5,844 nucleotides of DNA from Sutterella sp. (GTDB lineage: Bacteria; Pseudomonadota; Gammaproteobacteria; Burkholderiales; Burkholderiaceae_F). Position 1 is the stretch's first letter. The number at the start of each line of letters is the position of its first letter. The stretch spans positions 1 to 5,844 of the forward strand of contig DNLN01000053.1 in NCBI GenBank assembly GCA_003488465.1, given 5' to 3'. Both the position numbers and the translations under genes were made by a program. The notes under the pieces are model-generated. The model made no database searches. It saw only the letters and a list, made by a program, of their open reading frames with translations, and was not told where the DNA came from. Shown in pieces: positions 1-5,228 of the stretch.

Positions 1-451
1 CGAAAAGCCCGGTTTTCCCCGCACGATCGACGATCTGAAAAACCACACGGGACTGCTGCTGCGCCAGGGCATGCACCGGATGACGGGATTTCTGTTCGAC
101 GAGGCCGGCAACATGTCGCCGATGCTCAAATGGAAGCAGATCTTCATGACGGACGCCCAGCTCACGCTCAATCACATGATGATGGACGACATGGGCATCG
201 TGATCGACTGCGTGCCGCAGCACCTCATCGAGCAGATCAAGAATGATGAGGTGATTCCGGTTCTGCCGGGCTGGCGGCGCAAGCCCCAGGAACTGTGCAT
301 CGTCACGCGCAGGGACCGCGAGGCGATGTCCGAGCCTCTGCATGAATTCGCGCTCTGGTGGCGAGGCTACGAAAAGACCGCGGCGCTCGCGCGCACAAAG
401 CAGGCCGAGGCCATCCTTGCCGAAGCGCTCGAGCGTCACAGGAACGATTGA
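1..451 (+). CDS. LysR-family transcriptional regulator, C-terminal part only
   Basis: This frame is open from the first base (reading from base 2) to a TGA at 449-451, so the gene is cut by the window edge and its true start is not visible. The roughly 149 residues seen match the second half of a LysR effector-binding domain. Near the window start is the family's 'P-x-T-x-x-D-L-x-x-H' element (PRTIDDLKNH). A stretch around LTLNHMMMDDMGIVIDCVP corresponds to the usual 'al-x-GxGia-lP' segment, followed by 'G-x-x-x-VLPGW' and a terminal helix (FALWWRGYEKTA) matching the usual C-terminal 'F-i-x-x-l' helix. The N-terminal helix-turn-helix is expected upstream of base 1. LysR proteins bind DNA as tetramers and respond to small metabolites; the effector cannot be told from this fragment. 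The next gene on the same strand, mgtC-like, starts 318 bp later, so co-transcription is uncertain. Family assignment is solid; target and ligand are unknown. Confidence 0.85.
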   Translation, partial: EKPGFPRTIDDLKNHTGLLLRQGMHRMTGFLFDEAGNMSPMLKWKQIFMTDAQLTLNHMMMDDMGIVIDCVPQHLIEQIKNDEVIPVLPGWRRKPQELCIVTRRDREAMSEPLHEFALWWRGYEKTAALARTKQAEAILAEALERHRND

Positions 452-630
452 GTCAGGCTGCGGCTGCCTCGCGCCAACTCACCCGAAACCGGTCAGCTAC
501 TGGATCAGGTTGCCCGGGTCCATGCAAGTAGATGTCTCTGTTGATCAGCATCGATGTGCTCACTGAATTTTTTTGCCTAAAAGGGTAAATTTTTTCACCG
601 GCCAAGACGTTCCTATTCCTTTGCAATACG

Positions 631-765
631 ATGCGGCCGCTGACTGAGCCGTGCAGGCCTCACGGCCCTCAGCCCTTCCGCCCAGGCCTGCCGATCCCGC
701 ACAATTATTCTGAAAGCCTCCAAAACACCGTAGAATCAGCAATCCTTTTTCATACTTCCTCATAA
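631..765 (+). CDS. candidate proline-rich leader peptide upstream of mgtC
   Basis: An ATG at 631 opens a 44-codon frame ending in TAA at 763-765, four bases before the mgtC ATG at 770. The peptide begins MRPLTEPCRPHGPQPFRPG. Prolines fall at residues 3, 7, 10, 13, 15, 18, 21 and 23, that is eight in the first 23, and none in the last 21. The frame runs through both leader hairpins. Its position and proline content recall mgtP, the proline-rich leader frame of Salmonella mgtCBR, although the sequences are not claimed to be homologous. The close spacing to mgtC, which lacks a good ribosome binding site of its own, would allow translational coupling. Against it: I see no Shine-Dalgarno sequence before the ATG, and C-rich DNA yields proline codons by chance. 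This is a candidate, not an established gene. Confidence 0.28.
   Translation: MRPLTEPCRPHGPQPFRPGLPIPHNYSESLQNTVESAILFHTSS
644..672 (+). promoter_or_regulatory. leader hairpin A upstream of mgtC
   Basis: CTGAGCCGTG (644-653) pairs with CACGG (661-665) and CTCAG (668-672), leaving a 7-nt loop CAGGCCT (654-660) and a 2-nt bulge CC (666-667) on the 3' side. That is ten base pairs, seven of them G:C, so the fold should be stable as RNA. No T-run follows, so it is not an intrinsic terminator by itself. Its loop sequence is the 5' arm of the competing hairpin B (653-691). Confidence 0.45.
653..691 (+). promoter_or_regulatory. leader hairpin B, mutually exclusive with hairpin A
   Basis: GCAGGCCT (653-660) and AGGCCTGC (684-691) form a perfect 8-bp inverted repeat around a 23-nt spacer that is rich in C. 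The 5' arm is the loop of hairpin A plus one stem base, so forming B requires opening at least part of A. Only weak A/T sequence follows (ATTATT near 704-709), so a canonical terminator is unlikely; a role in switching or Rho access would be inference. Confidence 0.4.
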
Positions 766-769
766 AGCC

Positions 770-1489
770 ATGGAGAATTTCCAGCACATCTTTACCGACC
801 CGAACCTCACGACGCTCTTTCAGCTCGTCGTTGCCTGCGTCCTGGGCGGCGCCCTGGGCCTTGAGCGCTCGATCCGGCACAAGCCGGTGGGATTCAAAAC
901 CTGCCTCATCATGGCGCTCAGCACGTGCCTGCTCACCATCGTTTCCATTAAGAGCGCCGAGCTCTACTCCACGATGACCGGGCACATCAGTTCCGATCCC
1001 ATGCGCCTTGCCGCCCAGATCGTGAGCGGCATCGGGTTCCTCGGCACCGGCGTCATCATGCACCGCAGCAACGACATGGTCTCGGGCATCACGACGGCCG
1101 CCATGATCTGGACGGCCTCGGGCATCGGCATCGCGGTGGGCGCTGGCTTTTACATCGACGCCGCGATCATCACGGCGCTCATCCTCGTGGTCCTGCGGTT
1201 CAGCTCCGCCTTTGTCGGACTCTTCCAGAAAAACAGAAAGCTCATCAACATTGCGGTGCGCCTAGAGATCGACAAGGCTGAAGACATCGACGCGGTGCTC
1301 GAATGCCTCAAGGCGCAGGGCTGCGCGATCGAGACGATCGACTTCAAGGACGGCGCGCCCGGCAAGCCGGTTGCGGTCACCCTCGTCGGAAATCTTGTCG
1401 AGAAAAGTACGGAACTGCACGTCTACGACACGCTCAAGGCGCTCGACTGCGTGCACAGCGCCGACGTCAAGTACACGATCTCGGACTGA
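770..1489 (+). CDS. MgtC/SapB-family membrane protein
   Basis: The product is 239 residues, close to the usual MgtC length of about 230. The N-terminal half is a hydrophobic MgtC domain with about five membrane segments (roughly 14-32, 41-60, 83-98, 105-125, 128-148). Family motifs are clear: GGALGLERSIR near 26-36, then a DPxRLAAQIVSGIGFLGTGVI block at 77-96 that is the hallmark of the family. Residues about 157-239 form a soluble, probably ACT-like C-terminal domain, as in full-length MgtC proteins. Family members help cells cope with low magnesium; in Salmonella MgtC acts on the F1Fo ATP synthase and supports survival in macrophages, but many environmental homologues have no tested role. 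I kept the ATG at 770 because the first membrane helix begins about 13 residues in; no good Shine-Dalgarno precedes it, which fits coupling to the small frame ending at 765. No mgtB-type magnesium pump is adjacent. The function beyond family level is unknown, so I give no gene symbol. Confidence 0.9.
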   Translation: MENFQHIFTDPNLTTLFQLVVACVLGGALGLERSIRHKPVGFKTCLIMALSTCLLTIVSIKSAELYSTMTGHISSDPMRLAAQIVSGIGFLGTGVIMHRSNDMVSGITTAAMIWTASGIGIAVGAGFYIDAAIITALILVVLRFSSAFVGLFQKNRKLINIAVRLEIDKAEDIDAVLECLKAQGCAIETIDFKDGAPGKPVAVTLVGNLVEKSTELHVYDTLKALDCVHSADVKYTISD

Positions 1490-1514
1490 CGCCGGCGGAT
1501 GCGAGTGGAGGCCG

Positions 1515-2261
1515 TCAGAACTGGCCCTTCATTGCGGCGCGCTTGACATTGAAGCGGAAGGAATACAGTCCGCCCGGGTGGTGCGAGACCGAGATCGTGA
1601 GCGGCGTTGACGAGTCCGCCATGTAGTGGCGCACGACCCTGAGCGCGGGCTCATCAGGGCTCATTCTGAGCCGCTCGGCAATCTCACCGGGGGCGCGCAC
1701 TGCCGTGATGGTCTGCCGCACCTCCGAGCACTGCACGCCGCGTAGCTTCTCGACGCAGGACACGGCAAGTTCTCCGGGACGGCGCCTGATGCGCTCGACC
1801 GCCTCCTGGTCCTCGGGCCACAGATACACATTGGTGGCGACCACCGGGTGCTCCCGGTCCGCCGTATCCACGCGCACGTTCTCAAGCCGCAGCATCATCG
1901 TGCCGACAGGCAGGCCGAGAAGATCGGCCTCCTCCTCGCCCAGGCTCACGAGCGAAGAGTTGAGCACGAAGCGCTCGTACTGATTGCCGTACTCGTCGAT
2001 TCCGCGCAGGCTCGTGATCTCATGGAGAAAACCCACGGAATTCCCATGCGAGAGAACGCGGGTGCCAACGTGCTTCTTGCGCTCGACAAGGCCGGACTTG
2101 ACAAGTTCGGCAAGGGCGCGCCGCATCGTGTCGCGGCTCACGTCGAACTCCTTGGCAAGCTCGATCTCGCCGGGCAGCACCGTCCCGACGCTCCACTTGC
2201 CCGAGGCGATCCGCGCAGCAATGCGCTTAGCGACTTTTTCCCAAAGCAGCTTCTGTCTCAT
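1515..2261 (-). CDS. GntR-family regulator, HutC type (wHTH + UTRA domain)
   Basis: The product is 248 residues from the chosen start. Residues 5-70 are a GntR winged helix-turn-helix, with the diagnostic run LPGEIELAKEFDVSRDTMRR at 29-48 followed by ALAELVKSGLVERKKHVGTR. Residues about 90-240 are a UTRA ligand-binding domain, placing it in the HutC subfamily, whose members usually repress small-molecule catabolic genes and release DNA when a substrate-derived ligand binds. A frame open 15 codons further upstream (ATG at 2306) has no ribosome binding site, whereas the ATG at 2261 has GGAG seven bases before it and begins right at the conserved wHTH. It lies downstream of the lyase and transporter genes on the same strand and is the obvious local regulator. 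A terminator-like hairpin at 2314-2347 separates it from them. Its 3' end is convergent with mgtC, 25 bp apart. The ligand is unknown. Confidence 0.92.
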   Translation of the reverse strand: MRQKLLWEKVAKRIAARIASGKWSVGTVLPGEIELAKEFDVSRDTMRRALAELVKSGLVERKKHVGTRVLSHGNSVGFLHEITSLRGIDEYGNQYERFVLNSSLVSLGEEEADLLGLPVGTMMLRLENVRVDTADREHPVVATNVYLWPEDQEAVERIRRRPGELAVSCVEKLRGVQCSEVRQTITAVRAPGEIAERLRMSPDEPALRVVRHYMADSSTPLTISVSHHPGGLYSFRFNVKRAAMKGQF

Positions 2262-2263
2262 AA

Positions 2264-2277
2264 GGTTTCTCCAAACC
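2264..2277 (-). promoter_or_regulatory. GntR ribosome binding site inside a small inverted repeat
   Basis: On the minus strand the sequence reads GGTTTGGAGAAACC. GGAG (2269-2272) is the Shine-Dalgarno, 7 nt before the ATG at 2261, and decides the start. It is the loop of a perfect 5-bp inverted repeat (GGTTT/AAACC). As DNA the same element is a 14-bp palindrome that could serve as an autoregulatory operator; that is inference. Confidence 0.55.
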
Positions 2278-2313
2278 GAAGAACTGGTTCGACCTGCAGC
2301 CAGCATCCTAGCG

Positions 2314-2347
2314 AAAAAGCCGCCGCGGGATTTCTCCTTTGGCGGCT
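2314..2347 (-). terminator. intrinsic terminator between transporter and GntR genes
   Basis: Read on the minus strand, AGCCGCC (2347-2341) pairs with GGCGGCT (2324-2318) across a 16-nt loop and is followed by a run of T (TTTTT counting the last stem base, 2318-2314). A 7-bp, mostly G:C stem with a T-run fits Rho-independent termination, about 30 bp after the transporter stop codon. The rather large loop and short T-run suggest partial read-through, which would lower regulator expression relative to lyase and transporter. Confidence 0.6.
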
Positions 2348-2375
2348 CAACCTAGGGATTAGGACTGCTCACTGA

Positions 2376-3782
2376 TTAGTACAGACCGATGAGCTTCCAC
2401 CACATCATGCCGACGATGAAGACGATGGCGACATTCAGGGTGACGATCATGAAGTTGAGCTTGTAAAAGCGCGGACGCGGGAAGTAACCCTGGCCGAAGT
2501 AGATCGGGCCCGGGCCGCCGGCGTACTCGGTGATGGCCCACATGAAGTTCGTGAAGATGGCAAAGCAGATCGCAACCATCATCGGGGGAGCACCGGCACC
2601 GATGGCGACCGTCGCGAACGGCACGTACAGGGCAGCGACGTGGCCGGAGGCGGTGGCGAACACATAGTGCAGATAGATGTAGCCGAGGCCAAGGATGATG
2701 AAGGCCATCATCCAGTCATAGCCGGTGAGCATGGAGGCGAACGAAGCGCCCATCCACTTCACGAAGCCGAGCTTGGTGAGACCGCCGGCGAGCGAGATGA
2801 TCGCGCCGAACCACACAACCGTATCCCAAGCGGCCTTGTCACCCAGAACGTCCTTCCAGGCAACGGCGCCGGTGACGAACAGGAAGGCAGCCAGAGCAAC
2901 GCCGATCGCGTTGGCATTCAGGCCCGTCCACATCGTGGTGCCCCAGCCGACGAGCGCGAGCACGAAGCCGACGGCAACCCACTTCTCCTGCGTGGACATC
3001 GGGCCCATGGCGGCGAGTTCGTCGTGACCCATCTTGCGGGCTTCAGGCGTCTTCTTGATCTCGGGATCAAGCACCTTGTAAGTGACGAGCGGCAGCAGCA
3101 CGAAGCAGAGCATGGCCGGCACAACTGCGGCGAACAGCCAGCCGCCCCAGCTCATCTCGATGTGCAGCATGTCCTTGGCGAGCGTGGCGCACAGGGGGTT
3201 GGCGGCCATGCCGGTCATGAACATGGAACCGGTGATCGGGGTGAAGTGGAAGCAGGTGAGGTTCAGGAACTCGCCGATTTTCTTCTGCGAGGGGCCGGGC
3301 TCGCTGCCGAACACCGTGCTGATCGACTTGGCAACCGGCAGAATGATGCCGCCCGAGCGAGCCGTCACGCTCGGCATGGCAGGCGCCATCAGCAGGTCGG
3401 CGATGCCGAGGGAATAGGCGATGCCGAGCGAGGAGCTGCCGAACCAGGAGAGCATCTTGTAGGCGATGCGGCGGCCGAGGCCCGACTTCACGAAGCCGAG
3501 CGAGAGCACGTAGGCCGAGAAGATCATCCACACCACGCCGGACGCGAAGCCCGACAGAGCCTGGCCGAAGGTCAGGGTCTTGGTGAAGATGGCAACAGCG
3601 AGCGCCACGAACATCAGCGCGCCGGAGGGGATGGGATTGGTCAGGATGCCTGCGATGGTGCCGGCGAAGATGGCGAGCATGTGCCAGGCCTTGACGGGCA
3701 GACCTTCGGGAGCCGGGCAGAGCCACATGCCGGCAACGATGGCGATCGGGATCAGCCACGCAATAAGTTTCTTTTGGTTCAT
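2376..3782 (-). CDS. DASS (SLC13-type) di/tricarboxylate transporter, CitT/OMT branch
   Basis: The product is a 468-residue inner-membrane protein of about a dozen hydrophobic segments, close in length to E. coli CitT and TtdT. Recognisable family blocks in order are: LTNPIPSGALMF near 47-58; the first substrate/ion loop MAPAMPSVTARSGGIILPV at 132-150; FTPITGSMFMTGMAANP at 180-196; WDTVVWFGAIISLAGGL at 319-335; the second loop FATASGHVAAL at 375-385; and EYAGGPGPIYFGQGYF at 419-434. Plant 2-oxoglutarate/malate translocators and bacterial CitT/TtdT share this arrangement; CitT and TtdT are exchangers that swap an incoming acid for succinate. The first loop reads S-V-T where many DASS proteins have S-N-T. 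GGAG (3790-3793) lies 7 nt before the ATG. It follows the lyase gene by 86 bp on the same strand, so import of the lyase substrate, possibly in exchange for succinate, is the natural inference. The exact substrate is not readable. Confidence 0.9.
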   Translation of the reverse strand: MNQKKLIAWLIPIAIVAGMWLCPAPEGLPVKAWHMLAIFAGTIAGILTNPIPSGALMFVALAVAIFTKTLTFGQALSGFASGVVWMIFSAYVLSLGFVKSGLGRRIAYKMLSWFGSSSLGIAYSLGIADLLMAPAMPSVTARSGGIILPVAKSISTVFGSEPGPSQKKIGEFLNLTCFHFTPITGSMFMTGMAANPLCATLAKDMLHIEMSWGGWLFAAVVPAMLCFVLLPLVTYKVLDPEIKKTPEARKMGHDELAAMGPMSTQEKWVAVGFVLALVGWGTTMWTGLNANAIGVALAAFLFVTGAVAWKDVLGDKAAWDTVVWFGAIISLAGGLTKLGFVKWMGASFASMLTGYDWMMAFIILGLGYIYLHYVFATASGHVAALYVPFATVAIGAGAPPMMVAICFAIFTNFMWAITEYAGGPGPIYFGQGYFPRPRFYKLNFMIVTLNVAIVFIVGMMWWKLIGLY

Positions 3783-3794
3783 GGAGTTTCTCCA
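3782..3794 (-). promoter_or_regulatory. transporter ribosome binding site within a short hairpin
   Basis: The minus strand reads TGGAGAAACTCCA immediately at the start codon. GGAG (3790-3793) is the Shine-Dalgarno, 7 nt from ATG, and it can pair with CTCC (3783-3786). With the flanking T:A pair, which uses the A of the start codon, this makes a 5-bp stem with an AAA loop. The stem is short, so any sequestering effect would be mild. Confidence 0.4.
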
Positions 3795-3812
3795 ATGGGC
3801 GGTTTTGCTTGA

Positions 3813-3842
3813 GGGAGGACTGCCGCAATCCGGCGCCCTCCC
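3813..3842. repeat. intercistronic bulged hairpin between lyase and transporter genes
   Basis: GGGAGG (3813-3818) pairs with CCTCCC (3837-3842). Inside it, GCCG (3822-3825) pairs with CGGC (3831-3834) around a 5-nt loop. On the operon (minus) strand no T-run follows, so it should not terminate; a role in mRNA stability or processing between the two cistrons is plausible. On the plus strand the stem is followed by TTGTTTTT (3844-3851), so it has terminator form against antisense transcription from the left. Confidence 0.5.
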
Positions 3843-3868
3843 CTTGTTTTTAGAGGCAAGTCAACCGA

Positions 3869-5215
3869 TTACTTGGACCACTTGGCGACAACGCGGTCGA
3901 CGAACTCGGGGGCGAGGCCGACGTAGCTGTGCGGATCGAGCATCTTGTCGACTTCGGCTTCCGTGAAGGCTTCCTGCACGGCCGGGGTGCGCATCAGCAC
4001 TTCCTTGAGCGGGATTTCCTTCTCGTAGGCTTCCATGCAGCCCTTGTACACGATCTCGTGAGCGGTGAGGCGGCCGAGCTTGGCGGCAAGGTGCATCATC
4101 ACGCACTCGCTCATCATGAGACCCTTCTGGGCATTGAGGTTGCGCTCCATGTGCTTCGGATAGACGATCAGGTTCTTGAGGATGTTCTTGGACTTTTCAA
4201 GAGCACCGGCCATCAGCAGGCACTGGCGGGGAATGGCTTCCCACTCGGTGATGAAGCAGCCCCAGTCGCGCTCGTTCTCGCTGATCATCGTCTCAACGAT
4301 GGCCGGAGCGCAGCTGCGCACGCTGCGCAGCAGGGCGAGCACGTTCTCCAGAACGGCCGGATTGCGCTTGTGCGGCATCGTGGAGGAACCGACCTTGCCC
4401 ATGAAGAAGGGCTCCTCGAGCTCGAGGATTTCGGTGTGCTGCAGAGAGAAGATCTCGTGAATGATGCGGCCGAGCGAGCCGGCGCACAGCGCCAGGGTCT
4501 GGGAGAACTCAGCCTGGTTGTCGCGGGCAACGTGCCAGGCGATCGTCGGAACAGACAGACCGAGGATCTTGAACATGCGGCGCTGGGTTTCCAGGCCATG
4601 CTCGGGCTGGCTGGCGAGCGTGCCGACGGCACCGGCCATTTCGCCGACGAACACGCGATCGTAGATCCCTTCGAGGCGCTCGATGTCGCGGCCGAGTTCG
4701 TCAGCCCACACGGCGGCCTTGTAGCCGAACGTAATGGGAATGGCGTGCACGACGTGCGTGCGGCCGGCCATGCAGGTGTCGCGGTACTTCTTGGCAAGAT
4801 CCAGGCAGTACTGCTGGCACAGCTTCATGTCGCGCAGGATGATGTTGTAGGCGTCGCGCTGAAGCAGAACGATGCCCGTGTCGACGATGTCCTGGCTGGT
4901 GGCGCCCCAGTGCACGAACTCGCCGGCGTTGTCCGGAAGAACGGCCTTGAAGGCCTTGAGCAGCGGAACGATCGTGATCGAGCTCTTGTAGTACTCGCCG
5001 ATCATCGGGATGTCAAGGAGTTCAGCCTTGGCGTACTTGTTGATGATGTCGGCCTTTTCCTGGGGGATGACGCCGAGCTCGGCCTGGGCGGCGGCAAGGG
5101 CGGCTTCGGTGTCAAGCCACTTCTGGGCCCAGTTGCGGTCGGAGAAAACTTCGCGCATCTCATCGGTCGAGAACAGGGAACCGAAGATCTGGGAATCAAT
5201 CACGGTAGAGGTCAT
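3869..5215 (-). CDS. fumarase/aspartase-superfamily lyase (adenylosuccinate lyase / carboxymuconate cycloisomerase-like)
   Basis: The product is 448 residues, the usual superfamily size. The three conserved regions are present: VHWGATSQDIVDTG at 101-114, AGRTHVVHAIPITFG at 150-164 (candidate catalytic His154), and the signature GSSTMPHKRNP at 276-286, whose serines sit in the mobile catalytic loop. An ADSL_C-type helical tail spans about 360-440. Superfamily enzymes are cytosolic homotetramers that eliminate across a succinyl group, typically releasing fumarate. After ENERD (313-317) the chain continues WGCFITEWEAIPR, the 'EWxxLP' pattern I associate with carboxymuconate cycloisomerase-like members, not the SSxER segment of purine PurB. 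No purine or protocatechuate gene is nearby; instead a dicarboxylate transporter follows. A substituted-succinate catabolic lyase is therefore the best inference. ATG 5215 is chosen because AAGGAG lies 7 nt before it; an in-frame ATG at 5236 would put that site inside the gene. The substrate is unknown and the annotation 'adenylosuccinate lyase' should be treated with care. Confidence 0.85.
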   Translation of the reverse strand: MTSTVIDSQIFGSLFSTDEMREVFSDRNWAQKWLDTEAALAAAQAELGVIPQEKADIINKYAKAELLDIPMIGEYYKSSITIVPLLKAFKAVLPDNAGEFVHWGATSQDIVDTGIVLLQRDAYNIILRDMKLCQQYCLDLAKKYRDTCMAGRTHVVHAIPITFGYKAAVWADELGRDIERLEGIYDRVFVGEMAGAVGTLASQPEHGLETQRRMFKILGLSVPTIAWHVARDNQAEFSQTLALCAGSLGRIIHEIFSLQHTEILELEEPFFMGKVGSSTMPHKRNPAVLENVLALLRSVRSCAPAIVETMISENERDWGCFITEWEAIPRQCLLMAGALEKSKNILKNLIVYPKHMERNLNAQKGLMMSECVMMHLAAKLGRLTAHEIVYKGCMEAYEKEIPLKEVLMRTPAVQEAFTEAEVDKMLDPHSYVGLAPEFVDRVVAKWSK

Positions 5216-5222
5216 TTGCATG

Positions 5223-5228
5223 CTCCTT
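5223..5228 (-). promoter_or_regulatory. ribosome binding site that fixes the lyase start
   Basis: The minus strand carries AAGGAG seven bases before the ATG at 5215. Two other in-frame ATGs (5236 and 5221) lie upstream of, or only one base after, this site, so 5215 is the best-supported start. Confidence 0.75.

Larger units (their letters stand above)
452..769 (+). other. 318-bp intergenic region / mgtC leader
   Basis: No gene above 60 codons that I believe lies here. From left to right it holds: a loose imperfect hairpin (ACCCG 481-485 and AACC 487-490 against GGTT 508-511 and CGGGT 515-519, 17-nt loop, no T-run); two T-tracts starting 22 bp apart (AATTTTTTT 566-574, AATTTTTT 588-595); a 44-codon proline-rich reading frame (631-765); and two overlapping inverted repeats (644-672 and 653-691) that cannot form together. 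A weak -10-like TAGAAT sits at 731-736 with only a poor -35 (TTCTGA 708-713, 17-bp spacer), so the mgtC promoter is not settled. If it is upstream of about 630, all of these elements are in the mgtC mRNA leader. If it is TAGAAT, they are not transcribed with mgtC. I see no clear intrinsic terminator for the LysR gene. Confidence 0.6.

Noticed and set aside
481..519. Terminator for the LysR gene from the ACCCG...CGGGT imperfect hairpin
   Set aside because: It has a 17-nt loop, an asymmetric internal loop and no T-run; pairing of this quality is common by chance.
708..736. TTCTGA-17-TAGAAT as the mgtC promoter
   Set aside because: The -10 is acceptable but the -35 matches only three of six positions. 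I mention it but do not call it, because it decides whether the leader elements are transcribed.
560..1063. A 167-codon minus-strand frame over the mgtC start and leader
   Set aside because: It overlaps the clear MgtC coding sequence on the opposite strand, has no family features and no convincing ribosome binding site.
2262..2306. A longer GntR protein starting at the ATG at 2306
   Set aside because: No Shine-Dalgarno before it, the added 15 residues are outside the conserved domain, and GGAG is ideally placed for the ATG at 2261.
1848..2375. Plus-strand frames of 123 to 175 codons antisense to the GntR gene
   Set aside because: They lie opposite a well-supported GntR/UTRA protein and show only biased composition.
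2640..3812. A 390-codon plus-strand frame antisense to the transporter
   Set aside because: Same GC-bias artefact: composition dominated by H, G, E, A, R, with no domain, while the minus-strand frame is a clear DASS transporter.
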